Below, piece by piece: positions 52,906 to 63,559 of a DNA stretch of 64,000 bases (position 1 is the stretch's first letter; each line of letters opens with the position of its first letter). The notes beneath the pieces were generated by a model that had not been told where the DNA came from, searched no databases, and saw only the letters and a program-made list of their open reading frames with translations. The position numbers and the translations under genes are program-made. The stretch is from NCBI GenBank assembly GCA_031769625.1, contig JAUIMM010000124.1, forward strand, positions 9,002,001 to 9,066,000, given 5' to 3'. Source of the stretch: Taudactylus pleione (taxonomy: Eukaryota > Chordata > Amphibia > Anura > Myobatrachidae).

Positions 52906-53961
52906 GGTGGAACAGATCAATTAGGAAAATGGCGCTAAAGACAAGGATTCGTAGATGTATGTATAGTAAATGGGATTCTAATAGTGGTCACGTTGAAATA
53001 GAAGGAATCATTCAGCTATTATAACATTTCCAAAGGGGTATCAGGGGTTTTCCCCATTCAGCTGAAGCAAATGGGCATAACGCAGAGCTGGTCACATATT
53101 CGATGAAGTAGAACAAAATGGTCACTGGGGAGCAGTGTTGTGTCAAAAATAGGAGTAATGATACAGAACTACAGGAATGGAGTTGCAGTCAAAATGAAAA
53201 TATGAAAAATATGTGCTCAGAAGTAAAATCGCATATCTGCTGGAGTATCAGTGTAGAGATTATTATTTATATAAGAGCAGAATAATTGCTGCTATAGTGG
53301 TTCAGGCTGCTTCAAATATCTTCACCCCTGTCTATTTGAGACTGGTGAGGGAGCAGAGGCCCTGGGCCAGCCAACAGGTCTCACACTCTGACTCTTCAAA
53401 CGCAGGGCACCCCCAGAAGCTTTATAATTCCATATATCAGGGTCAGAGGACATATATTACTAGAAAGGGCATCCCCTCTGCATTCACGAGGGATTCCTTA
53501 CCTAAAATCCACCCAGCAAGGCTCATCCACAGTCTCAGAGATCGCGTCCCCGGCGTGAGGTAGGGTCACTTAAAGGTCGTGGCAGACAGATCTGGCGGCA
53601 GCAGAAGCGAGAGGAGCTCAGCCGGCGGTAAGCGACTCCAGTCACAGATGCCAGTGAGGTGAGGGTGTGGAGTAAGGCGGCTCGCTCCGGAGGATGCTGT
53701 ACAGCCGCGAGTGTCCCCCGCGCGCGGCTGGAAATCCAGGTCCCAGCTTAAGTAAGTATAGAGGGCCACACCCTGCAGCGATGTAAAAAAAACACCACCC
53801 GGCTCCGTGTACCACCTCACTCGGCAGCAACTGGACTTAGGCAGGCAGGGAGAGAAAGGGAGAGTCTCCTGGGTAGTTAGGGATATGTTTTTTTATGGCC
53901 TCTTATATGCAGCTCCAGCTCCGTGCGTCTGTCTCCATAGGCAGCAAGGCCACGCCCCCCC
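52906..53961 (-). other. LINE 5' UTR
   Basis: GC-rich toward the 5' end (CCGCGCGCGGCTGG near 53718), as expected for an internal pol II promoter region. No ORF of note. Confidence 0.55.
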
Positions 53962-54075
53962 GTTCCTATAGTATTATTAACCTCAATAACCTTTATTTCC
54001 AGTAATTTCCAATCAATTTTGACCACCTCACAATATTGATCTTTTTTCATCTAGTTTAGGGCTAAAAGGCTAAAA

Positions 54076-54129
54076 GCTGTTGCTTAGTTTAGTCAGCCAG
54101 TTAGCTGGCTGACTAAACTAAGCAACAGC
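54076..54129. repeat. 54-bp perfect inverted repeat
   Basis: Arms GCTGTTGCTTAGTTTAGTCA plus GCCAG, and the exact complement, around TTAG. Placed at the left edge of the minisatellite; possibly abutting ends of two elements. Confidence 0.85.
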
Positions 54130-54960
54130 AGTGGGCAGTATTAACGTGGCAGATCCAACACTGATACAGTGTGGGTTGGATACACCAATAGTGCGCTTAC
54201 TGTGACAGCAGGGTTGGCAGAGCAGGGGTGCCAGCTGTGTCCACAGTGCAGGAGTGTTGACAGTGTCGGCTGTGTGGGGATGCCCTTGGTGTGGGAGTAG
54301 CGGCAATGCGGGGTTGCTGACGGCATCCACAATACGTGGGGCAGTAGTGCATTGGTGCTGGCAGTGTCCTTAGTGCAGTGTCTGCTGTGCGGGGATGCCC
54401 TCGGTGTGGAAGTAGAGGCAGTGCGGGGTCGCTGATGGTATCCTCAATACGTGGGGCATTAGTTCTTGGGTGCTGGCAGTGTCCTTAGTTCTGGGTACAT
54501 TCAGTGTCAGCGGAGCGGGGATGCCAGCGGTGTCCTCGGTGCAGGAGTGCTGACAGTGTCAGCTGTGCAGGGATTCCCTTGGTGTGGCAGTAGCAGCAGT
54601 AGGGCAGTAGTGCGGGGGTGCTGGCAGTGACGGCAGTGCAGGGGTGTCGGTGGTGTCCTCAATGTGGGAGTGCCGGCAATGTGGGGTCGCTGATGGTGTC
54701 CTCAGTACATGGGACAGCAGGGCAGGAGTGCTGGCAGTGTCCTCAGTGCTGGGTGACGGCAGAGCAAGGGTGCCAGCGGTGTCCTCAGTGTGGGACTCCT
54801 GATGGTGTCAGCAGTGCATGGGTGCCGGTGGTGTCCTGAATGCAGGGTGTCAGCAGTTTCGGCAGCAGGGGGAGGCTGCCAGTGGGAATTGGCAGCAGGG
54901 GGTGTTGGCAGCGGGGGATGCTGGCGGTGTCAGGCAGCGGGGAATGGGCAGGTGGCATCT
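54130..54960. repeat. GC-rich minisatellite
   Basis: Many diverged units with GCAGTGTCCTCAGTG, GGGGTGCTGGCAGTG and GGTGTCCTCAATG. Open frames across it on both strands are artefacts of TG/GC-rich repeats. Confidence 0.85.
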
Positions 54961-55223
54961 ACCAGTTACTTCCTCCTGTCCTGTGCCCATATTCAATGGG
55001 CTTAACGCTGAATGGCTTAGAGCCGTGACAGATGGCTCTCTCGGCAAATAAGTGGTAAGCCCGCTCAATGCAAAACCACGAGATCTGATAGCGGGATTGC
55101 AAGGTTTTGCATCAGAGAGGGATCCGGGGCAGCAAGGGAGATCCAGCTGTAGCTCGGATCGCCCCGGGTCCCCGAAATTCGGGTGGGTCCAGTTCTCTGA
55201 GAACCAGACCCGCTCATCCCTAA
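54961..55223. mobile_element. Element end CCGCTCATCCC-TAA
   Basis: Right terminus at 55220 followed by TAA. GATCCGGGGC/GCCCCGGGTCC and GGTCCAGTTCTC/GAGAACCAGACC give local hairpins. Same family as 46385 and 55832; left end not identified. Confidence 0.45.
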
Positions 55224-55760
55224 CTGCAATACACAGAAGCCTGCACAGATCACACTGACCTGAGCAGTGCTATGGCAAAACATGCAGCTCACAGGCAGGT
55301 CTTTTGATTTCCGGTCAATATGACTGAACTCACACATGACCAAACATGATAAGTATCACCATCAGTAAACTAGATATGAGTAAAACACAATTGTAAGTAT
55401 ATCCGTGATTTGAGGTGCAAACAATCCCAACATTGCCCAGCATGTGTCTTCCCCTTCCCCTGCCAAGACTTGTCTATTCTTGGCTAAATAGAATTTTTAG
55501 TAAAGGGTCATTCCATAGTAAGTGAAACCAAACTGAAAATTAGTTTTTTGGAAAATCACTGCTCTTTCAAGGTAAATTTCAAAAATCAATGTTCCATTTA
55601 TTGGTGAAGAGATGTGGCAACCCTATAATTTCTGTAAATACTAATCCTGAGCTAGCTACTATTGGAAACAAATGCAAGTGAGTAGCAGTATTCCAAGAGG
55701 AAGTTTAAAAAGTTTATGACTCAATAAAAATATTAATTTGTGTACAGATACATTCGTATG
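55224..55760. other. No recognisable feature
   Basis: Non-coding, AT-rich. Confidence 0.4.
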
Positions 55761-55770
55761 TTTTAATACG

Positions 55771-55779
55771 AATATATAT

Positions 55780-55829
<50 letters not shown>
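55771..55829. repeat. (AT)n microsatellite
   Basis: AT tract interrupted once by TAAA. Confidence 0.95.
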
Positions 55830-55831
<2 letters not shown>

Positions 55832-55832
<1 letters not shown>

Positions 55833-56100
55833 GGATGTGCAGGCTCGGATAGGTTCGAGTTTGCACGTTGAGTTCAGATTTTTCCCTCCAAAAAAACGGA
55901 ACTCAGAAAGAGGCAAAACGTCATCTTGCATGTACGAACATCATCATTCCTGGACTTTTAGCCCTAATAAAGCTATATTGGGTACTTAAGATGTGTAAAT
56001 TGCTTGCTATTAGCCTCTTTGTAAAAGTGGTGAAGAATGGCATAAAGCTGTATTTTTTGGTATTCCTGTCAAATTTGGTGTGCTTGAAAATGGGTACTAG
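55832..56100. mobile_element. Fragment of TTA-flanked GGGATGTGC element
   Basis: TTA then GGGATGTGCAGGCTCGGATA; see 46385 and 54961. Right boundary unknown. Confidence 0.35.
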
Positions 56101-56535
56101 CATGTTTTTATATCTCTAAAGTGAACTTTTAAAAAACGTGAAAAATCCACCTGCTGCATGCACCTGCAATCCCAAAACACCTGACCCATACTTGCGGACC
56201 CCAAGAAGTCTATTTCGCTACTTTTTTTGTTTATCCCCCCATTTTGTAAATTTTCACCCCAAAAATGACATGTCTTTTTTGGGGTGTTCTTAGGTTTTTG
56301 TTTCTGTTTTTTTTTTGCAGATTTGTCCTTTGGGGGGCTGTCCCAAGGAGTCTGAGTTGTTTCCCCACGTTTGCACCCCAAAATAAAGATTTTGCATTTC
56401 TTTTCACCTGCTATTGATTGGAGAATCTTTTTTGGAGAATTGTTTCCACTTAGGCGAAATTGTCCTAGAATTGAATTTGGCAAATTTTTTTTTAGGCAAA
56501 TTTTTCACAAAAAAACAGGTGAATTTGGCTTTTCG
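56101..56535. repeat. Dispersed repeat with CTAATTGAATTCCCC end
   Basis: Contains CACCTGCTGCATGCACCTGC and CCCATACTTGCGGACCCC, sequence I associate with a common amphibian interspersed repeat, and ends CTCTAATTGAATTCCCC. No left terminal repeat identified. Confidence 0.4.
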
Positions 56536-57268
56536 CCTCTAATTGAATTCCCCTCAATGTGTTCTGTGGATCACAGTCCTTTTCCCCAGATAGGGTCATG
56601 TCACATGCAAGGAAATAAAAGCTGGTGGGCCGGTAGACATTGAGGAAAACCTTGGTGGGCAGGAAGAATGTGAGAAAACTGTTAGAGAGACAAACAAGAG
56701 AAAAGCTGGTGGACAGATGTGCATGTAAGGGAACAGCTAGTAAGTGGGCATGTAAAGCTAGTAAGCGAAGAGGAATGTTAGAGAAAAACTGGTGGGCAGC
56801 AGGGGTACCAAGAATGAGGAGTACTAATTACCTTGGCTTGTCCAAGGGGCCCAACAGGGTACCTGGCTGGCTATGCAGAGTGAAGAATACCCCACTCCTT
56901 GCACATTGGTTGATGGTTTTAGTGTAGGCAGGCAATGCCCTCTGGATGTGGCCACACTTCCCTCATCAACTAGGCTAGCCATTGCTCTCCACTTGCCCTG
57001 GAGGGCAACCAGGTATATGATGAAATACTTTATGAAAGAGGGGCATATGGAACATAAACTGGTGGGCAGAGGAATATATGAGGGAAATGTTGGTAGGTAG
57101 AGGGATGTTTGAGGGAAATTATGTGGGACAGCGGCTCATGTGAAGAAATAGTATAGTATAGTATAGTGGAACATGGCTGGAGCTTGCCATGAAAAAGGCA
57201 TTTTGAAATGGACTGGAACAGGAGAGGGCTCCAAACAATTATCTGGCCTACGGCACCATGGGGACTTA
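56536..57268. repeat. Spacer with loose AAACTGGTGGGCAG repeats
   Basis: Motifs such as AAAGCTGGTGGGC, GAAAACCTTGGTGGGCAGG and ATAAACTGGTGGGCAGAGG recur at about 30-40 bp at 56620-56800 and 57050-57130. A TATAG simple repeat lies at 57150-57172. Ends with TSD TTA. Confidence 0.55.
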
Positions 57269-57733
57269 GGACCTCATTCAGAGCCGCTCGCTCTGAATGT
57301 GGGCGGCCGCATCTGAAAAATGATCCGACCTCCTGGCCACTCGCTAGGCTGTGGGTTACCACCCACAGCTTTAACGAGCGGCCAGGATGATGGTCACGAT
57401 GGTCAAGACCATCGCGACCATCGGGGCTTGCGATGAGACCCTTGTGGTAGGGTCTCATCTGCCGCAAGCCCCAGAGAGCTTTTGGCTCTAATAGAGTTGG
57501 AAGCTCTCCCACTGACATCACTGGTGATGTCAGTGGGGCCGCCCACAAACGGCAGGCGTTCGCTTGGGAATGCCTCCGTTTGTGAAGCCACACCCCCACC
57601 ACACCTACAAAATGGGGCGAGCTGTCGATCAACATCGATAGCCGCCCCTTTTGTAGTGAGCCCCGGAGCGAGTGTGGCCGCTGTGTGCACAGCCAAACAT
57701 CGACCCACTTGCAAGCGGATCTGAATGAGACCC
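57269..57733 (+). mobile_element. Palindrome-chain MITE, A/B mosaic, internally deleted
   Basis: 465 bp, ends GGACCTCATTCAG and CTGAATGAGACCC, TSD TTA (57266-57268, 57734-57736). The left end resembles subfamily A, the middle (AGAGAGCTTTTGG, CACAAACGGCAGGCG, GGGGCGAGCTGTCGATC) resembles B, and the last hairpins are mostly deleted. The central palindrome is CACTGGTG instead of CACTAGTG. Confidence 0.85.
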
Positions 57734-57736
57734 TTA

Positions 57737-59385
57737 ATCCAGCTCTGCCTAGTAGACATAACACATAATGAGGGAGATAAAAAATACTAGACGGGATTCC
57801 TTGCAAAATAATCAGGACCATGCACTGTTCGTTCTACACAAGAGTGTGCCAGGCAAGACAGCCATCTTGGGTGCAATACGTTGGTTACAATGTGCAAGAT
57901 ATGCAATTTATGAAAATAACACATAAAAGTGTAAAAATTAACTAGTTAACGAACATAAATACTTCCATGTAATGTTCATTCTGCCCATAAAAGTACAAGG
58001 GGTACACTACATAGGCTAAAGTGGGCAGAAAGAACAATTCATAGAAATGTAACATGCAGTGGGGAATTGCAGGGGGGAAAAGTACAGTAGTTTGTAGTGG
58101 GCAAACATATTGGGTAAGTGGGATTGAGAAGAATTTATACTATCAATAATATGATACTAATTAAAAGCTAATTAGCAATGGTATATCTATAATAGGTTCA
58201 GGATGTGTCCTTAGGGTGTGGGCCCTCCTGGGTCCAGCAGGGCCCACACCCTCCACCTATATAAGTTATACTTACCTCTCTAGTGTCTCCAGAGTGCAGC
58301 ACCAAGACAAGCCAGCGCTGCAGAGCAGCAGAAATCACTGGGAAAATGGTGGCAGCCATTTTCCTGGTGACTTGCTCATGCACAGTAGAGATGTCCCCGG
58401 AAATAAGGTGCTGGTGCCATTTTCCTGGAGACCCCCGCATGCGCATTAGATTCTGGTACCAAGCCAGAATCTAATGTGCTGCCAGAGAGGAGGGGGCCCG
58501 CAATGAGTCTGCACATGGGCCCTCCCCCCTTTTAAAATGCCCCTACTAACTAGATAAAACATTTTCTCCTCTTGTCTCAGCTCTTCTCTTTTCTTATAGA
58601 TTGTTAGCTCTCATCGTCATATATGAATTATTTTGTTGTAGTGTGTCCCTGTTTTTTAAGTTCTGTTTTCCTCTATTGATGATGTGGAGCTCGTGGTGCC
58701 TTGTAACTGAACGGCAATAATAATGATACTTTTTTACTTTTTTGCTTTTGAAAAACAGATTATTTCTTCAAGAAAGTTTGCAGGTCCTATAGAATTAGTA
58801 TAATCTATTTACAACATTTTCTCGTCTACTGGGCACATAGTTCCCTCTAGAGGGCGCTGAGTCCACATGGTCTTCAAGCAGTGTCTATTACCATATATAC
58901 CCTTGGCAATAAAAGTGACTTTTACAATGAACTGGAAGCACTACAGTCAAGGTCACTTTATTATCAACCTTTTTATTACTTTGGCCAAGTCAGTTACTTT
59001 TCCTAGCAATAATACACACACTGGACTACAAAAAAGTAACTAAGCTGGTAGCTAATAGCATTATCTGTGTGGAATTTTTATGTTCATCAGTGTTACATGG
59101 GTTTCCTTCTGGTGGATTAATTAGCTTCTGACAAATTAAACCCTTGTCTGTATGTGTCGCAGGAATACAGACTTTAAACTTCATTAGTACAGGGATTGTT
59201 GGAAATGATTAAATGTTCTCTGGAAAGTGTTATATAATATGGCAGTGTTATACAAACAATTTTTATATTTTAAATTCGAATATTGTATTACATTTTTTCA
59301 GTTGACCTTTCCATACATAACATAGCAGCAGCCAGCAAGCATAACAAAATATACTAATCCTGTATACTTCCACTAGGGATGGGGG
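57737..59385. other. Mostly unclassified spacer
   Basis: A hairpin AGGGTGTGGGCCC ... GGGCCCACACCCT lies at 58213-58252, and GATTCTGGTACC/AAGCCAGAATC at 58448-58472; both may belong to one degraded element (58196-58540). Near 58908-58965, AATAAAAGTGAC and GTCACTTTATT are inverted. No gene. Confidence 0.4.
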
Positions 59386-60291
59386 CATACTTGCTTACTT
59401 TCCTGCTTTCCGCAGGAGCCTCTCGCTGTAAGCTGGTATCTCCCACTACCCCGAAAAGTAAGGAGAATCCTCCAGTTTCCCCATTGCCCCATTGAAATTC
59501 CTGACTGCACATGCGGATGTGATGGGGACAGGGCTTGAGGACATCATAACGCGTTATGTCATTTAACTTAATACTATAGGCCGACCACTGTGGGGTTGTG
59601 GGTAGTGGTGGCAGCCTAGCCCACCCCAGCAAGCAGTCGCATTGACTTCCAAGGAGTGACTTGCAGCAGTGGCCTCTCCTCTCCCTTTGTAGCTTGCCCA
59701 AGTGCACTATCCCACCCTAGTAAAAAATATATGTAAGTAGGGACTTTTGTTTATTAAATCATGACAAAGACTCAGTCAGAGCTTAGTTACACTGATTTTT
59801 TTTTCTTTGGTGCAAATGATTTCTCTTGTGACCCGGGTGGAAGCTAGACTTGTGAGATAATTATTTCCTTGGCTTATCTTGCATGTATGTGATCTCAGTG
59901 GACAGGCAGTCTGCAAAACCCCAGTTAGACCACACAGTTCCAGCCTCACACTAACCCCCCCCCCCACACACACACACACACACACACACTATCTGAAAGC
60001 CTACTACATACGCCCACCTAAACTGACACTGGTGCACTCTTGCTACTGTCCCTATAGTCCACTATAAGTCAGTCACTCCTATTTTGCCAGTCCTGCCTGT
60101 TTCCCACTAGACTGTAGTTTTCACCTTCCACTACAGGACACACTCGAGTGGCAATAGGTATGCCCGTAGGAGGAGCTACACATGCCCTTTAGGTGGAGCT
60201 AATAATGCACCCCTCAATGGCGTGCCAGGCGTAGGAATCTACTACTGTCTACGATCTCTCTAAAACTAGTTTTCAAAAGTAGGCAAGTATG
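59386..60291. mobile_element. Non-autonomous element with CATACTTGCYTAC termini
   Basis: CATACTTGCTTAC at the left and GTAGGCAAGTATG at the right are inverted; next to the left end CTGCTTTCCGCAGGAGCC and GGGATCTCC-type palindromes follow. About 0.9 kb. It contains (CA)n at 59958-59988. TSD not resolved. Confidence 0.55.
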
Positions 60292-60488
60292 GATGGGGGG
60301 GACCGCTGCACTGCATTCTCTGTGCACCAGAGTATTTTGTATATAAATTATAAAGGTGAAGTTTCAAATTAAAGAGCCTGCAAAAACTGCCGAAGAGTAC
60401 TGGTGATCTGTTGATGATGCAATTAACTTAAGCAGAAAAACCAGATTAGAAAACATTAGTCTGGATACCCAATGGTGAATAAACTAAG

Positions 60489-60913
60489 AGGCCTATTCAT
60501 CATGTAGGTCATGATGTTCATCACCTACAGGTCACGTATGCGCACAAGAGCCCTGACACCACCAGAAGTAGCCGGACAGGGGCGGAGTAATCCAAAAGGA
60601 TCCCTCTTCGCAACCTGGCCCTTCTTCCCATAGGGAATGAGCGGGATGCAATGACAGAGCAGGAGCATTCGCCATCTCCCGCAGTCAAGCTCTGAAAATA
60701 TAATATTTTCGGAGCTTGATGAACTCTGTCCCCATACTAGTGTATGGGGACTGCGGGCCATTCTGCAAAAGGAAGTTAAGTAGGAGATATCTGTGGTATC
60801 TCCTACTTTACCTTCTTGATGAATGGCCCGATAACTTAATTTACACAATTGCATGTGAAAATGTGCATTTTCACCTGCTTTTGTGAAAATTAAGTGATGA
60901 CGAATAGGCCCCC
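60489..60913. mobile_element. MITE with AGGCCTATTCATC termini and internal hairpins
   Basis: 425 bp, ends AGGCCTATTCATC and GACGAATAGGCCC(CC), candidate TSD AAG (60486-60488, 60914-60916). It contains consecutive inverted repeats: AAGCTCTGAAAATATAATAT...GGAGCTT (60688-60718), GTCCCCATACTAGTGTATGG (60728-60751) and GTAGGAGATATC...GTATCTCCTAC (60780-60806). Organisation and 3-bp TSD recall the palindrome-chain family but the sequence differs. Confidence 0.65.
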
Positions 60914-60923
60914 AAGGGCAATG

Positions 60924-60988
60924 TTAGGTGAATTTATCACAGCCAATCCACATCTGAGATGCGGATTGGCTGTGATAAATTCACCTAA
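60924..60988. mobile_element. Single-hairpin MITE
   Basis: 65 bp, nearly perfect inverted repeat: TTAGGTGAATTTATCACAGC ... and its complement ending CACCTAA, with one mismatch. TTA/TAA at the ends suggests a Harbinger-type origin. Confidence 0.7.
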
Positions 60989-61068
60989 TATTGCACTGCG
61001 ATATTTGAATACATCACGAGGATGTATAAAAAAATTGCATGTAGGAATAGAGCTTGTGATAAAGCTCG

Positions 61069-61619
61069 GGCCCTGATTCAGAGCCGGACGCTCTGACAGA
61101 GCGCTCGCTCTGAATCAGGGCCGTCCATCTGAATTTTTAGAGCTGCCTCTTGGCCGCTCGCATAGCTGTGGGTGACCACCCACAGCTATAGCGAGCAGCC
61201 AGGAAGATGGTCGCGATGGTCAAGACCATCGCGACCTTCGGACTTGCGATGAGACCCTTGTGGTAGGGTCTTGTTGCTGCAAGCCCTGGAGTGCTTTCGG
61301 CTCTATCAGAGCCGAAAGCAGTTCCACTGACATCACTTTTGATGTCAGTGGGGCCGGCCCCAGACGGTAGGCATTCCCATGGGAACGCCTCTGCCTGGCC
61401 AGCCACGCCCCCAGCACGCCCACCAAAGGGGGCGTGCTGTCACTCACCATCGACAGCACGCCCCCTTTGTAGCAAGACCTATAGCGACGGCTTGCCCGTC
61501 GTTATCCGGGTCTCGCGTATGTGTACGACGGAGCCGCCTCCGTCATGTGCATGCGCACTGGGCTAACATCGACCCGCTTGTGAGCGCTCAGCGCTCGCGA
61601 GCAGGTCTGAATTAGGCCC
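61069..61619 (+). mobile_element. Palindrome-chain MITE, subfamily A copy 5
   Basis: 551 bp, ends GGCCCTGATTCAG and CTGAATTAGGCCC. Flanks TCG (61066-61068) and TCT (61620-61622) are a TSD with one mismatch. The hairpin series is complete; the central palindrome has changed to CACTTTTG. Confidence 0.85.
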
Positions 61620-61622
61620 TCT

Positions 61623-63001
61623 GTCCCTGTTAATTCACTTCACATATTTTACACTGTTTTTTTCGCAAAAAAATCAGTGAGTATGTGTCTGTGTATTCGC
61701 AGCCGCCAGCTACCCCTCCTCTCACCCGACTATTGTATAGGTGTATATGCAGTACTGTTACAGGAGCATTAGCCAATTAATGGCTTATAACACTCCTACA
61801 ATGATTTGGAAAGGGAGGTTGCATTTTATGTGCTGCTTAATATTTCTTGGCCCAACCTCCCATTCCTGCCCTTGGATTAAAAAGGTATGTACCCAGTTTA
61901 AGAGACACTGCATGTAAAACACAATTGCATCTAAGATGTGTTGTGTAACCAGCACTTACAGAGGATAGTCATGTATGTTATGTAGAGCTCTACTTCGTAA
62001 ACTCTCCCCAGAGATAGACTGTAGATTTCGTGGCCTTCTCCAGCGAAAGCTTATTTAGCAAGGACCACCACAATCCTCTTTTTGTTATTGCTATCCCAGG
62101 ATGGCGCCATTTAAGTGAATGTAATCTAAATGTATAAAATTTTATTAATGACTAACAAAGTTATGGTCCAAAACTTATGTTTGATAACATGACTTAAAAT
62201 CATTTACACCATAGATACAATTTGTAAACTTTTAATATTTAGCAATCGGATTCTGTAACGCTGTATTTGTTGTCATATCATTCCCATTCCTATACTGTTT
62301 GCAAGTATTCCAGAAAGATCTAATTTTTTTTATTTAAAAAAAAAAAGTTTTGTCCTTCAAGTGCCGCCAATCTAGTAAAATAGAGTACCATACTGTTTGA
62401 ATAACCCCATCCCCTGCAGGCACAATACCCGTTTGTACTGCAACCTCCTGCAGCTGCTGCACTAATCTTTAGCTAGAGTAGCTCCACTCTTAAATAGCTA
62501 TAACCCTACACTAGCATTCAATGTAACAAACCTGTGAGAAAACACAGCAGGAAGCAGGGACATACAGGAAGAAATATTAGCATTAGGCAGGAAGACAGAG
62601 TTATAGGCCACATTTTATAGGTCTTAATCGTGAGACCTAGATTACTCCTCAGCGTATTATTGGAATTACTTACAGGAAAATATCCACGCACACACTGTGC
62701 TTCATACATTTATCTACTCAGAAATGCTTAGATGAGACAATCTATGGTTGTTAAAAATTGACCATTGCTAGATATACTCTGACTATCACACCACATTTAT
62801 GGGGCTAGGCATCTGTTTATTATCTTTATTAAAGAACTATCACATGCAATTTATTAAGCGGTAACTTGTGGAGAAATCTTCTCAACCCATTTACAAGTGC
62901 AGACATCTACTGAGGATGGCATAATTGGAAAATTTGTGATGCCATAAGAATCAAAGCTTTCCTCTGCAAACTGATGGAATTGATCCATACAATTTATAGA
63001 G
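61623..63001. other. No recognisable feature
   Basis: AT-rich non-coding sequence with no element boundary that I can support. Confidence 0.45.
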
Positions 63002-63171
63002 CAGAGGTTCCCAAACGCGGCCCTCAAGGCACCCCAACAGCTCAGGTTTTAGAGATATTCATGGTTAAGCACACGTGGTTAACTCAAATTGACTGATGTA
63101 CTAATTAAGTCACCTGTGGTCAAGCATGGATATCCATAAAATCTAGACTGTTAGAGTGCCTTGAGGACTGA
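63002..63171. mobile_element. Non-autonomous hAT, right end lost
   Basis: Starts CAGAGGTTCCCAAACGCGGC; the expected right arm begins (GTGCCTTGAGGACTGAG) but is cut off at 63171 by the next MITE and not resumed after it. Confidence 0.75.
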
Positions 63172-63455
63172 GGGCCTGATTCAGACCTGGACGCTCACCC
63201 ACGGACGCATGCTATGGCCGATAGTCACCCGTCTGCATATGCATAAATATACACATGCGCGAGTCACTCACTGTGCTCGGGAAATGTGCTCTCGTAGTAC
63301 ACAGACTGGACGCTACTTTGAGTGACAGTGCCATTTGTGGGTGGTAACAGAGGAAAGTGCTTGTGAACGGGGGGGTTGTGCTGCGAACGCAGGCATGTCA
63401 ACGGCGTTTTATGGGTGTGCATAATTAGCATGGAAGCGTCAGGGGGCGCTGTTTG
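63172..63455. mobile_element. MITE family 2, truncated
   Basis: Starts GGGCCTGATTCAG and shares GTTTGTGGGTGGTAACAG-like, GCGAACGCAGGC and GTGTGCATAATTA segments with 18608-19205. Similarity ends near 63455; the right terminus is missing. Confidence 0.75.
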
Positions 63456-63559
63456 GGCCTGTCAAATTTCTGTTTATTATCATTCTTGCTTGTAGCTTCC
63501 TCTTATTTCATCCCCAGCATCTCCTGGCCTCTCCTATCTCTGCCATGGCCCTTTTTTGG

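Larger units (their letters stand above)
46566..53961 (-). mobile_element. Tx1/L1-type LINE, near full length
   Basis: Minus-strand non-LTR retrotransposon with 5' UTR, ORF1, ORF2 and an AT-rich 3' UTR. GTTCCTATA occurs just outside both ends (46556-46564 and 53962-53970), a target duplication of at least 9 bp. The 5' end in minus sense starts GGGGGGGCGTGGCC, a common start of this group. Two palindrome-chain MITEs interrupt ORF2. No long poly(A) tail is visible. Confidence 0.8.

Noticed and set aside
54141..55068. Several ORFs in both strands
   Set aside because: All lie in a GC-rich minisatellite lacking stop codons.
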